NCBI GenBank assembly: GCA_964471755.1
Contig: CAYYJM010000022.1
Coordinates: forward strand, 1-41,030
DNA length: 41,030 bases
Source of the DNA: CAYYJM01 sp964471755
GTDB lineage: Bacteria > Planctomycetota > Planctomycetia > Gemmatales > Gemmataceae
Reading direction: 5' to 3'
The position numbers and the translations under genes are program-made. This document shows positions 9,870 through 18,668 of this stretch, piece after piece (positions within the stretch are counted from its first letter, which is position 1; each line of letters opens with the position of its first letter). The notes under the pieces are model-generated. The model was not told the DNA's origin. It searched no databases and saw only the letters and a program-made list of their open reading frames with translations.

Positions 9870-11705
9870 TCAGGGAACTCCTTCGTTACGCTCGAACTCG
9901 GCATCGCGGAATTGGCCTTCGCTTGATCGAATGTACAGGCCGAAGCTTCCAGTCTGGGGTAGGTCCAGGTAATTCTTGAACACTGTTTTCTTGACGTACT
10001 CAGGACGTTCGAGATCGTTGATCGAGACGCTCTTGAGCAGTCCGCGTTCCACGACAATCTTGAATTTGATCGTCCCCTCCTTGGGCGGGATAGAGATCCC
10101 GGCGACGCAATGAGTTGGCCCACTCATTTCCCCCTCGCCTGTCCTCGTCAGGTCGATCACTCCCCGGGTGGGAGTGATTCTGCGACTCGCGCCTGCCAGT
10201 TGTAGCGTACGCAGTTCCAGGAAGGTTACCTGGCAAACGGCTCCCACTTTGGGGCCGAGGTTGTAGCCCAGGAACAGGCCAATTCCTCCTTCCCAGCGAC
10301 TTTGACTGAGGGTGACGCGCAGAGTGAAGTTCGGAGACCTGGTCCGGCCGAGTTCGAGTAAGGCCATCCCGTTGCAGCGGGCGGTTATCTGCCGGTGTTC
10401 ACGCTGGTGAGTGAAGACTGCGTTTGGGTCGTTCCGTGGCCAGCAAAGCTCACGCGGCGGTTGATCAACAAGGTTGTGCGATACTCCCACGGGCAGGGAG
10501 TCGAGCAGGGACGGCTCTCCGGGGTCCGGCACGGGCGTCGGTGTCCCGAACCGCACCGGAAGGGGAGAGCCCTCCGGCGTCTCCACGGGTTCCGGGTCGG
10601 CAAACCATCCCGGTTGAAAGGCAGCGAAGACCGCGGCGATCACGGCCAGCATACTGACGAGGATCATCGACCACCGGAGCCATCGGCGAACCGGGGCGGG
10701 GGAAACAGGCCTACCCGGTGAAGTCAGCACAGCAGTGAAAGTTCCCGTCGTCGCCGACGAGTCGGCTTGACCGTCGGGCGAGTGCAGACGCCGCCACAGG
10801 GCTTCGAGATTGCTGCCGACCGCCAGCGGTTCCAGAGCGGCGACCACGCTCGCCGCGTCGGGAAAGCGCGTGGCGGGATCCTTGGCCAGGAGGCGCTGGA
10901 GGATATCACCGAGCGGGCCGGGCAGAGACGGGGCCGGCTGGCGCTGATGGGCCAGGAGCTTCTCCGGGTAGCTGGTGAATTGTGGAGCCGGGAAGAGAAC
11001 CTCACCCGTCACCAGGCGATACAGACAGCAGCCGAGGCTGTAGAGGTCGGCCCGGCCATCGGCCGACTGAGGGGCGGTCCACTGTTCGGGGGCCATGTAG
11101 TCGGGCGTGCCGACGAAACCGCCCTGGGGAGTCACCTCGACGGGGTCACTGGACTCTCGCAGTCGGGCCAGGCCGAGGTCGGCAACCTTGACCACCTTCC
11201 GCCGCGAGAACAGCAGGTTCGATGGCTTGATATCGCGATGGACCCATCCGCCAGCATGGATCTCGACCAGGCCCAGCGCTGCCTGACGCATCAGTTCGCA
11301 GGCGTCGGCCTGGCTCAATGGCCCGAGCGTCCGGGCCAGTTGCTCCAGATCGAGGCCATCGACATACTCCATGACCAGGTAGAATTGCCCCTCATGCTCG
11401 CCAGCATCGAAGGCCCGGACGACGTGGGTATGCTCCAGCGCTCCGATGGCCTGCATCTCTCGACGGAACCGAGCAATCAGTGAGGAATGTTCGCCGACGT
11501 GGCGTGCGAACTTGATGATCTTGACCGCCCGGAATTGCTTCAGATGGAGGTGTTCGACCTGGAGGACGATACCCATGCCACCGCAGCCAATTGTCTGGAC
11601 AAGCCGGAAGCGATCGCGTAATGGTGGTGGCAGATCCCACACCGGCGTCTGGCAGACGGTTTGGCGATCCGAGAAGCTCTCAGGTGATTGCGCTGGTTCG
11701 GACAA
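9870..11705 (-). CDS. Membrane-anchored Hanks-type Ser/Thr protein kinase with an exported C-terminal domain
   Basis: It phosphorylates proteins on Ser/Thr from the cytoplasmic face. The kinase domain spans about 33-295: glycine loop IGCGGMGIVLQ, VAIK-type lysine K62 (AVKIIKF), catalytic HRDIKPSN with D158, a DLG triad at 176-178 in place of DFG, GTPDYMAPEQW, and DLYSLGCCLYRLVTGE. One membrane helix follows at about 342-364. The roughly 245-residue outer part is beta-rich with alternating hydrophobic strands (FTLRVTLSQSRWEGGIGLFLGY) and resembles LamG/DUF1080-type sandwich sensors. The start is TTG at 11705, with GGAG 7 bases upstream; no ATG precedes the kinase glycine loop. The adjacent unknown gene at 8880-9827 follows 42 bp downstream. 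DLG in place of DFG is common in bacterial kinases, so activity is expected. Confidence 0.92.
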   Translation of the reverse strand: MSEPAQSPESFSDRQTVCQTPVWDLPPPLRDRFRLVQTIGCGGMGIVLQVEHLHLKQFRAVKIIKFARHVGEHSSLIARFRREMQAIGALEHTHVVRAFDAGEHEGQFYLVMEYVDGLDLEQLARTLGPLSQADACELMRQAALGLVEIHAGGWVHRDIKPSNLLFSRRKVVKVADLGLARLRESSDPVEVTPQGGFVGTPDYMAPEQWTAPQSADGRADLYSLGCCLYRLVTGEVLFPAPQFTSYPEKLLAHQRQPAPSLPGPLGDILQRLLAKDPATRFPDAASVVAALEPLAVGSNLEALWRRLHSPDGQADSSATTGTFTAVLTSPGRPVSPAPVRRWLRWSMILVSMLAVIAAVFAAFQPGWFADPEPVETPEGSPLPVRFGTPTPVPDPGEPSLLDSLPVGVSHNLVDQPPRELCWPRNDPNAVFTHQREHRQITARCNGMALLELGRTRSPNFTLRVTLSQSRWEGGIGLFLGYNLGPKVGAVCQVTFLELRTLQLAGASRRITPTRGVIDLTRTGEGEMSGPTHCVAGISIPPKEGTIKFKIVVERGLLKSVSINDLERPEYVKKTVFKNYLDLPQTGSFGLYIRSSEGQFRDAEFERNEGVP

Positions 11706-11862
11706 CAGGCATCTCCGAAGGGCTCGCGGAGTGGCTGATGATTACCACAGGGATCAGGTTACCCGCACTGCGACTGAGCCGCAAGCAAGAAACCGCCGCA
11801 ACGACGAAACCACGAAACCGACAGGGAAGCCAGAACAACAGTCAACCCAACGAGACTCACCG

Positions 11863-13122
11863 ATGACACCGTCGCGACGCCACTTCCTGCGGGCCACCGG
11901 GGTGTCACTCGCCCTGCCCTGGCTGGAGACCCTGGCTCCCGCCCACGAACGGGCCGAGGGACCACCTCGCCGGATGGTCTTCATCTGCACGCCGCTGGGC
12001 CTGCACCCACCGGCGTTCTTCCCCGAAAAGGCCGGCCGTGACTACGCCCTGTCACCCTACCTCGAACTCGTCAAGGATTACCGCGACGACTTCACGATCC
12101 TCTCCGGCCTGGCACATCCGGACGTCGGAGCCTCGCACGATTCGATCTTCAGTTTCTTGACTGCGGCTCCGCACCCGGAACAGCGTGCCGGCTTTCGCAA
12201 CAGCATCTCCATCGATCAGCTCGCGGCCGAGCGGGTCGGCCTGGCGACGCGCTTCCCGGGCCTGGCCCTGTCGTGCGAGGGGTTCAGTCTGTCGTGGACG
12301 CGGAGCGGTGCGCTGGTGCCGTCGGACAGCTTCCCGTCGAGTGTCTACGCTCGACTGTTCCTCGAAGGTCGGCCCGAGGAGGTGGAAGCGCAGGCACGCC
12401 GTCTGCGCGATGGGCAGAGCGTCCTTGACAGGGTCGCCGGCCAGGCGAAGCAGATGAAGCCGGCCCTGGGTGCCGCCGATCGCGACAAGCTCGACGAGTA
12501 TTTCTCCAGCGTTCGAGAACTGGAGCAGCGTCTGGCCAGGGCGGAGGCGTGGTCGAAGAAACCGAAGCCGAAGGTGGACATGAAGCCGCCGCAAAACGTC
12601 GCCAATCCGACCGATCTCGTCGGCAAGGCCCGGCTCCTGTTCGACCTGATCCACCTGGCCATTCAGACGGACTCGTCCCGCCTGTTCACGTTGCTGCTCC
12701 TCGGCACGAGCGGCGTGCCGCCGATCGCCGGCGTGTCGCTGGGCCACCACGATCTTTCGCACCACGGCAAGGATCCGAACAAGATCGCGCAACTGAAGCG
12801 GGTCGAGGTCGAGTTGATGAAGACCCTGCGTGACTTCCTGAAGAAACTCCGGGAGACGAACGAGGCCGGCTCGACGCTGCTGGATCGGACGATGGTCTAC
12901 TTCAGCAGCAATCTCGGCAACGCCAGCACCCACACGACGAAGAACCTGCCGATCCTGCTGGCTGGTGGCGGCTTCAAGCACGGCCAGCATCTCGCCTTCG
13001 ATCCGAAGAATTCGCCTCCGGTGTCGAACGTGTTCGTGTCGATGCTCCAGCGACTCGGCCTCGAGGTCGATCGGTTCGGCTCCAGCACCGGGACGCTCGC
13101 CGGGCTGGAGATGGTCCGGTGA
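11863..13122 (+). CDS. DUF1552 protein, Tat-exported
   Basis: DUF1552 proteins are a planctomycete-rich family of unknown activity, usually encoded beside DUF1587/1588/1592/1595 cytochrome-like proteins. This 419-residue member starts with a twin-arginine signal (SRRHFLRATGVSLALPWLE). Later come the family-typical FICTPLGLHPPAFFPEKAG, ILSGLAHPDVGASHD, a helical middle (DKLDEYFSSVRELEQRL), and the histidine-rich GVSLGHHDLSHHGKD near residue 300. The fold seems related to the alkaline-phosphatase-like DUF1501/1552 group. The ATG at 11863 was chosen because the Tat signal begins there; longer frames upstream overlap the divergent kinase gene. No partner cytochrome gene lies next to it. A kinase gene follows 67 bp downstream on the same strand and may share the transcript. 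Confidence 0.93.
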   Translation: MTPSRRHFLRATGVSLALPWLETLAPAHERAEGPPRRMVFICTPLGLHPPAFFPEKAGRDYALSPYLELVKDYRDDFTILSGLAHPDVGASHDSIFSFLTAAPHPEQRAGFRNSISIDQLAAERVGLATRFPGLALSCEGFSLSWTRSGALVPSDSFPSSVYARLFLEGRPEEVEAQARRLRDGQSVLDRVAGQAKQMKPALGAADRDKLDEYFSSVRELEQRLARAEAWSKKPKPKVDMKPPQNVANPTDLVGKARLLFDLIHLAIQTDSSRLFTLLLLGTSGVPPIAGVSLGHHDLSHHGKDPNKIAQLKRVEVELMKTLRDFLKKLRETNEAGSTLLDRTMVYFSSNLGNASTHTTKNLPILLAGGGFKHGQHLAFDPKNSPPVSNVFVSMLQRLGLEVDRFGSSTGTLAGLEMVR

Positions 13123-13189
13123 ACGGCACCAATCAACCCGCGACCGATCCGGGTGAAGAACGTCTGGCCTCGTGAGACGAGGAGGAGCC

Positions 13190-16042
13190 ATGAGCGTCTG
13201 TCCCACGGTCGAGGTGCTGCGGGCCCTGCTCGGCGACTCCCTGCCACAGAACACCGCGGAGCAGGTCCGGACTCATGTGGACACCTGTCCGGAATGTCAG
13301 AGGCAACTCGACCGCCTGGGCGGCGACCAGGAGCTTGACAGGGTCGGCCCGGTGACGACTCTTGCCGGCGAGACTCCCCGTGAGGCGGTCCTGCAACATC
13401 TGCTGGATGGCCCTCGCATTCCGCCCCAGACCGGTCCGGCCGCCCGGCCGACAACCATCGGGCCTTACCGGATCGAGGCGGAACTGGGCCGTGGCGGCAT
13501 GGGCATCGTCTACCAGGCGTACGACCCCGCGCTCGATCGGCGGGTGGCGCTGAAGGTGCTGCGGCCGGAACTGGCCCATGCCGAGGGGCGAGCCCGGTTT
13601 CTGCGCGAGGCCCGGGGAGCGGCCCAGCTGCGGCACGAGAACGTCGTGCGCGTCCATGCCGTGGCCGATCCACCGGACGATCTGCCCTACTTCGTCATGG
13701 AGTTCGTCAGCGGCCCGACGCTGGCCGAACTGGTGCGGACGCGTGGGAAGCTCGACGTCCGCGAGGCGGCCGGCTTCGCTGCCGCCGTGGCCGATGGCCT
13801 GGCAGCGGCCCACGCGGCCGGGCTGATCCATCGCGATGTGAAGCCGGCGAACGTCCTGATCGACTCCAGTGGCGGCGTCCCGAAACTGGCCGACTTTGGC
13901 CTGGTCAAGCGGCTCGATGAGGCCGGCCAGACGCACGCGGGAGCCATTCTCGGCACCCCCAGCTATCTCGCTCCGGAACAGGTCGAGGCGAAGGTCGGCC
14001 CCATCAGCATGGCGACCGATGTCCACGGCCTGGGGGCGCTCCTCTATGAACTGCTCACGGGGCGGCCGCCGTTTCTGGGTGTGGGGCTGACCGAGACGCT
14101 GCTCCAGGTACTGACCGAGGAGCCGATTCCCGTGCGTCGCCTTCGGCCGGAGGTGCCGCGCGATCTGGAAACGATCTGCGCCCGGGCGCTGGCCAAGGCT
14201 CCCGGCCGACGCTACGCCAGTGCCGCGGCAATGGCTGCCGACCTGCGCCACTGGCTGGCCGGCGAACCGATCGCGGCCCGCCCGGCCGGAACACTGGAAC
14301 GGTTCTGGCTGCGCTGTCGGCGTCATCCGCGTGTCACCCTGTTGACAGCGACGGCCCTGCTCCTGCTCCTCATCCTGGCGATCGGCGGGCCGCTCGCCGC
14401 CTGGCACATCGCCCGGGCCCGGCAAAGTGCCGAGATCGAACGGAATCACTTCGCCGAGGCGCTCTTCCTGACCGTGGTCGAGATCCCCCAGCGGTTCGAT
14501 CAGCAACCGGAGACGCTGGCCATCCGCCGTGATCTGCTGGCTGGCGGCCGACACCTGATCGAGGAAATGGAGCCGGGACCGGGGCACGATTACTTCCGCT
14601 GCCTCGTCCATCTTGGCGAAGGAAGCCTGCACCAGCGCGATCTGCGCATCGCCGCAGCTCGGGACGAGTTCACCCGCGCGCTGGATCTAACCCGGACCTT
14701 GACCGCAGCCCATCCGGAGCGAGAGTCGTACTGGCGCTGCCGGTACGTTGCCCACAGCCGGCTCGGCGATCTGGACGACCTGTCCCAGAACCCGACCGGA
14801 GCGGATGACCATTATTCGCAAGCCCTGGAGGCCCTCTCGGTGTCGTTCACACTGCGTCCGCCGAAGGCGCGAGACCACCGCGAGCGATCGCTCTGTGAGA
14901 ACAAGCTGGGCCGGGTCGCTCTGCTGCGTGGCGATGCCGTGGCCGCCCGGCAGCGGTTCACGTCCTCGCTGGACGCGCTGGATCGCTATGCCGAGGCAGG
15001 CCCCGAAGATGCGGAGCAGGTGTCAGCCGATCGTCGCTTCACCTTCGGCCAGCTGGGCGAGGCGTGGATTGCCGCGAATGATCTGGATGCGGCGGCCGAC
15101 GCCTTTCAGCGATCGCTGACCGAGGCCCGGGCGCTGGTGAAGGCCGACCCGACCGACCCACACCGAAAGCATCAGCTGGCCAGCACCCGGGAGCGGATCG
15201 GCGGGTTGCAGCTGCGACGGTACGCCTTCGCCGATGCCGACGCTGCCTACCGGGAAGCGGTCGCTCTGCGGAAGGCCCTGGCCGAGCGTGATGTCTCGGG
15301 AGAAACCCGGCGAAATTACGCCGTGGCGCTGAGCCTGCTCGGCGACAGTCAGCAGCGTCAGGAGCATCCCGACTCCGCCCGCACTGCGTATCGCGCGTCA
15401 CTGGAGATTCTCGAAGCCCTGGCAACCGAGGGGCGGGCCGTCGTTCTCGTTCGCAATAGCGTGCTGATCGCCTGTGCCAAGCTGGCCGAGGTCGAGGTGT
15501 CCGCTGGACAGTTCGACGCGGCGGCCCGGTGGAAGGAGCGGGCCGATGGCCACCTCCGGGCCTGGGAGAAGACAGGACCACTCGAACCGACCCTGGTCTT
15601 GACGAGGGCAGGCATCGCGGAGGAACTGCGGATCTACGCCGCCGCGGCCGAGTCGTTGCAGAACCTCGACGCCGCCCTGGCACGGGAGCCGAACCTGGTC
15701 GGCCCGGTGCTGGAGTTGCACGGCCTGACCCTGGCCCGGCGCGGCGACCACGTCCAGGCCGCGGCCTGCGCGAAACGACTGACGGATCGGTTCCCGACGA
15801 ACCCCTACCGCCAACTCGGAGCGGCCCGGATCTACGCGCGTTGTGCCGCAGACAACCGGATCGAGCCGACGCAGCGATCGGGTTACGTCAGCGCGGCCGT
15901 TTCCGCACTGGCGGCCACCCTGGAACACGCCGGCGTCGGGGCACCGGCCGTCCTCCAGGGTCTGTACCGGGTCTCGGAGTTCGACGCGATCCGGAGCGAG
16001 GAGGCGTTTCGGTCCCTGATCAAGAAGTGGAAGACCCCGTGA
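13190..16042 (+). CDS. Ser/Thr kinase with anti-sigma-type zinc motif, membrane helix and TPR array
   Basis: A 950-residue signalling protein. Residues 4-36 carry a zinc-binding pattern C4-x24-H29-x3-C33-x2-C36, the signature of anti-sigma-factor (ZAS) domains. The kinase domain spans about 85-350: LGRGGMGIVYQ, lysine K122 (VALKVL), catalytic HRDVKPANV with D216, DFG at 235-237, GTPSYLAPEQV, and TDVHGLGALLYELLTG. A membrane helix at about 382-404 (LLTATALLLLLILAIGGPL) is followed by roughly 540 residues of TPR-like helical repeats on the other side of the membrane. The ATG at 13190 has GGAGGAG 2-8 bases upstream; an in-frame start six codons earlier lacks this. Its TGA overlaps the GTG of the next gene in a GTGA, so the permease at 16039 is translationally coupled. 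Signal input and target are unknown. Confidence 0.93.
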   Translation: MSVCPTVEVLRALLGDSLPQNTAEQVRTHVDTCPECQRQLDRLGGDQELDRVGPVTTLAGETPREAVLQHLLDGPRIPPQTGPAARPTTIGPYRIEAELGRGGMGIVYQAYDPALDRRVALKVLRPELAHAEGRARFLREARGAAQLRHENVVRVHAVADPPDDLPYFVMEFVSGPTLAELVRTRGKLDVREAAGFAAAVADGLAAAHAAGLIHRDVKPANVLIDSSGGVPKLADFGLVKRLDEAGQTHAGAILGTPSYLAPEQVEAKVGPISMATDVHGLGALLYELLTGRPPFLGVGLTETLLQVLTEEPIPVRRLRPEVPRDLETICARALAKAPGRRYASAAAMAADLRHWLAGEPIAARPAGTLERFWLRCRRHPRVTLLTATALLLLLILAIGGPLAAWHIARARQSAEIERNHFAEALFLTVVEIPQRFDQQPETLAIRRDLLAGGRHLIEEMEPGPGHDYFRCLVHLGEGSLHQRDLRIAAARDEFTRALDLTRTLTAAHPERESYWRCRYVAHSRLGDLDDLSQNPTGADDHYSQALEALSVSFTLRPPKARDHRERSLCENKLGRVALLRGDAVAARQRFTSSLDALDRYAEAGPEDAEQVSADRRFTFGQLGEAWIAANDLDAAADAFQRSLTEARALVKADPTDPHRKHQLASTRERIGGLQLRRYAFADADAAYREAVALRKALAERDVSGETRRNYAVALSLLGDSQQRQEHPDSARTAYRASLEILEALATEGRAVVLVRNSVLIACAKLAEVEVSAGQFDAAARWKERADGHLRAWEKTGPLEPTLVLTRAGIAEELRIYAAAAESLQNLDAALAREPNLVGPVLELHGLTLARRGDHVQAAACAKRLTDRFPTNPYRQLGAARIYARCAADNRIEPTQRSGYVSAAVSALAATLEHAGVGAPAVLQGLYRVSEFDAIRSEEAFRSLIKKWKTP

Positions 16043-17676
16043 TTGACGCCCTCGTCCAGCTCGAACTCGTCCAGGGCCAGCAGAAACTCTGGCGTTACCT
16101 CGCCCGATGGGGCCTGGCCCTGTGGTGCGCCGCCATCGCCCTGCTGCTCGCCGGCGTCGCTGGCAAACTGGAGCTGCCGCAGGAGGCGTTCTTCCGCTGG
16201 GCCTATGAGCCGCTCTCGCCCGGATTCTTCGGACTGTGGGGCGTCCTCCTCTTCGAGCATGCCGTGCTTCTGCACCTCGGTCTGCTCCTGGTCGTCTTGC
16301 CAGCCCTGGCCGTCGCCAGCTTGACGACCGAGAAGACGACCGGCAGCCTGACCCTTCTCCTGACGACAAGCCTGGACGGCCGGCATATCGTCGTCGGCAA
16401 ACTGCTGGCGCAGGCGATCCGTATCGGTGAGCTGCTCCTGGTCACCTGGCCGTGGGTCGCCCTGAGCCTGCCGCTGTTCGGTGCCCAGCCCGGCCCCATG
16501 CTGGCTCTGCTTCTCGCCGAGGTCGCTCTCCTGTTCGGCATCGGCTCGCTGGGGCTGCTTGTCGGCACCTGGCGACGGACGACCACGAGCGGCATCCTGA
16601 CGACGTACGCCGTCCTCGCCGGACTGGTCCTTCTGGGCGAGAGCGGCCTGGTGCCGGGCCTGTCGCCGCTCTGGCTGCTATGGGGGATCTGGGAGCCGGT
16701 CACCCCGGTCAGGGTGTTCGCGCTGGTTGGAATCTGGGCCGCGATCGGAGTGGTGAGCTTGCTCCTGGCGGCCTGGCGATTGCGTCCCGCGTGGGCGGCC
16801 CAACTCGGAGCCGGCTCCCGACGCAGCGACCGATCGCGGACTCATCCGGAGATGGTCGGCTCGCCGATGCGCTGGAAGGAGCGGAACTGTGGCTGGGGCA
16901 TGCCGTGGTGGTGGCCAGCCTGGCTGACACGAACGGCCGTCGTCGTCGCCAGCATCGCCGGAGCCTGGACTGTCACCGGGCCGGCATCGGAGAATCGCTT
17001 CTACCTCGGGAGCGTGCTGACGGTCCTCGCCTTCGGGTTGATCGTGCAGGTTCGCACGGCCGTGACGATCGGCGGCGAGCGCGAGAACCAGACGTGGGAT
17101 CTGCTCCGACTGACGCTGCTGACGCCGGAATCGCTGGTTCGCGGCAAACTGTGGGGAACCCTCGACATCGTCTTTCCGCTGGTGACATTCGCACTGATCC
17201 CGGCCGGCGTGGTGGCGTGCCGATCGGGGCCGTGGTCGGTGGCGGCCGTGGTCGTCGTCTGGTTGGCGGCCTGGCCGATCCTGTACGCCCTGGCAGCCTG
17301 CGGTCTGCGTTCGTCAGCCGGGACGCGGTCGAGTTGGTGGGGCCTGCTCTCGTGCCTCTGCTCGAGCCTGATGATCTACCTCGTTCGCCTTTTGCCGCTG
17401 ACCTTTCTGTGGTACATAGTTTTTTTGATCGGCCTGGCCTTTTTGATCGGCCTGACCTACCTGGGAGTGCCGTACGTGCAGGGCCGACTGGTAATGTCGT
17501 ACATCCTGTCCTGGAAGCTCCTGGAGGTCGCCGTCATCGGCTACCTCAGTTTCGATGTGGCGGAGGATCTGATCCAGGAGGCGGCCCAGAACTTGACTCG
17601 CGCCGACGATGACGATGACGATGCCGACGCCGGCCACAGCAGCGAGATCGCCCGGCCGCCGATCGTGGATCAGTAA
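16039..17676 (+). CDS. ABC-2-type permease, internally duplicated
   Basis: An integral membrane protein of 545 residues with about 11-12 membrane helices. It contains two copies of the ABC-2 permease signature loop: TTEKTTGSLTLLLTTSLDGR...GKLL near residue 95, and GGERENQTWDLLRLTLLTPE...GKLW near residue 350. It therefore looks like two permease halves fused in one chain. The ATP-binding subunit is not encoded in the window, so it must be elsewhere or absent. The GTG at 16039 overlaps the kinase stop codon (GTGA). An 18-bp tandem duplication at 17422-17457 encodes FLIGLA-FLIGLT within a membrane helix. The C-terminal tail is acidic with six consecutive aspartates (DDDDDD). What it exports is unknown; coupling to the kinase suggests regulated export or surface signalling. 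Confidence 0.88.
   Translation: MIDALVQLELVQGQQKLWRYLARWGLALWCAAIALLLAGVAGKLELPQEAFFRWAYEPLSPGFFGLWGVLLFEHAVLLHLGLLLVVLPALAVASLTTEKTTGSLTLLLTTSLDGRHIVVGKLLAQAIRIGELLLVTWPWVALSLPLFGAQPGPMLALLLAEVALLFGIGSLGLLVGTWRRTTTSGILTTYAVLAGLVLLGESGLVPGLSPLWLLWGIWEPVTPVRVFALVGIWAAIGVVSLLLAAWRLRPAWAAQLGAGSRRSDRSRTHPEMVGSPMRWKERNCGWGMPWWWPAWLTRTAVVVASIAGAWTVTGPASENRFYLGSVLTVLAFGLIVQVRTAVTIGGERENQTWDLLRLTLLTPESLVRGKLWGTLDIVFPLVTFALIPAGVVACRSGPWSVAAVVVVWLAAWPILYALAACGLRSSAGTRSSWWGLLSCLCSSLMIYLVRLLPLTFLWYIVFLIGLAFLIGLTYLGVPYVQGRLVMSYILSWKLLEVAVIGYLSFDVAEDLIQEAAQNLTRADDDDDDADAGHSSEIARPPIVDQ
17422..17457 (+). repeat. 18-bp tandem duplication inside a permease gene
   Basis: The unit TTTTTGATCGGCCTGGCC is followed at once by the same 18 bases with one change (GACC in place of GGCC). 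It keeps the reading frame and lengthens a membrane helix by six residues (FLIGLA then FLIGLT). The T-rich start (seven T's at 17420-17426) in a GC-rich gene marks a slippage-prone site. Confidence 0.85.
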
Positions 17677-17697
17677 CCGGGCCACTGGATTCGTGCC

Positions 17698-18630
17698 TCA
17701 CGCCGCCTGGGCCGGCCGCTCGCTCAGTGGCAGCGTCTTCCACCGGCGATGCAGCCAGAGGTACTGCCGCGGATCGAACCGCACCAGGGTTTCAACCCCC
17801 TTAGTGAGACGCTGCGTGATGGCCAGCAGCGACTTCGGGACCGGGCCGTGGTACTCGCGCGGGTCGATCACGTCGGTGACACGCACGGCGTAGTCCAGCA
17901 CGCCGCCCAGGTTCTGCAAGCCGACGACCACGATCAACGCCCCGGTTCGCAGAGCCAGGTTGGCGACCGCCCGATGGGTCGAGGCCGGTCGGCCGAAGAA
18001 ATCGACGAACAGCCCCTGCTCGCCGGCGTCCTGGTCCGCCAGGGTGCAGATCTTGCCACCATTCTGGAGGATCGTGAGCAGATCGCTCGCGCTGCCTTGC
18101 TTGGTGAGGACCGTGTGACCACGCGATTCACGAAAGTTCCGAACCAGCTCGTCGAGGTAGGGATTGTCGAGCGGTCGGGCGACCAGGTGCGCCTTCACGC
18201 CGAAGTCGGTCAGCATGAAGGCGGCCAGTTCCCAGTTGCCATAGTGGGCGGTGAGGATGATCAACGGCCGACCGCTGGCCTCGGCGGCGACCAGCGGCTC
18301 GATATCCTCCGGCGGCAGGTGAGCTTTCCAGTATCCCGGCGGGAGCTTGCTCGGGATCAGCAGCATTTCCAGAAGCATCTTCGCGAAGTGGCGATAGACG
18401 CCGAGGGCGAGGTCGCGGAGTTCTTGCTCGCTGTACTGGCCGGGAAAGGACCGGCGGAGATTGTCGATGGCGACATTGCGATGCCGACGGTCGATGTAGA
18501 ACGCGAGCCGGGCCATCGCTCGGCCGATGGCCAGCGACCACGACACGGGCAGCATCAGCATGAGGAAACTGACCGAGCGCACGGCGACGTAGGCGGCGTA
18601 ATCGAGCAGACGCGAACGTTTCCTGGCCAT
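17698..18630 (-). CDS. LpxL/HtrB-type lipid A late acyltransferase
   Basis: Transfers an acyl chain onto an acyl group of lipid A at the inner membrane. The 310-residue length fits the family. There is an N-terminal hydrophobic helix (AVRSVSFLMLMLPVSWSLAI), then RRHRNVAIDNLRRSFPG, the catalytic HX4E box HYGNWE (H129, E134), and the family stretch TLADQDAGEQGLFVDFFGRP. The C-terminus has YLWLHRRWKT, the standard end of HtrB-type enzymes. The ATG at 18630 has GGAGGAAG 4 bases upstream. It lies 38 bp behind the DUF374 gene at 18669 on the same strand, so the pair is probably one operon for lipid A finishing. It converges with the permease gene, with only 21 bp between them. Donor and exact acceptor position cannot be read from sequence; lpxL or lpxM naming is not justified. 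Confidence 0.93.
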   Translation of the reverse strand: MARKRSRLLDYAAYVAVRSVSFLMLMLPVSWSLAIGRAMARLAFYIDRRHRNVAIDNLRRSFPGQYSEQELRDLALGVYRHFAKMLLEMLLIPSKLPPGYWKAHLPPEDIEPLVAAEASGRPLIILTAHYGNWELAAFMLTDFGVKAHLVARPLDNPYLDELVRNFRESRGHTVLTKQGSASDLLTILQNGGKICTLADQDAGEQGLFVDFFGRPASTHRAVANLALRTGALIVVVGLQNLGGVLDYAVRVTDVIDPREYHGPVPKSLLAITQRLTKGVETLVRFDPRQYLWLHRRWKTLPLSERPAQAA

Positions 18631-18668
18631 GATCTTCCTCCGATCCGAAGCTGCGTGACGGGCCTCGC

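Noticed and set aside
11706..11862. Shared promoters between the divergent kinase and DUF1552 genes
   Set aside because: I could not find a -35/-10 pair with reasonable spacing and matches on either strand.
17605..17622. GAC/GAT triplet run in the permease gene as a microsatellite
   Set aside because: It is only six codons encoding an acidic tail, common in such proteins; no evidence of length variation.
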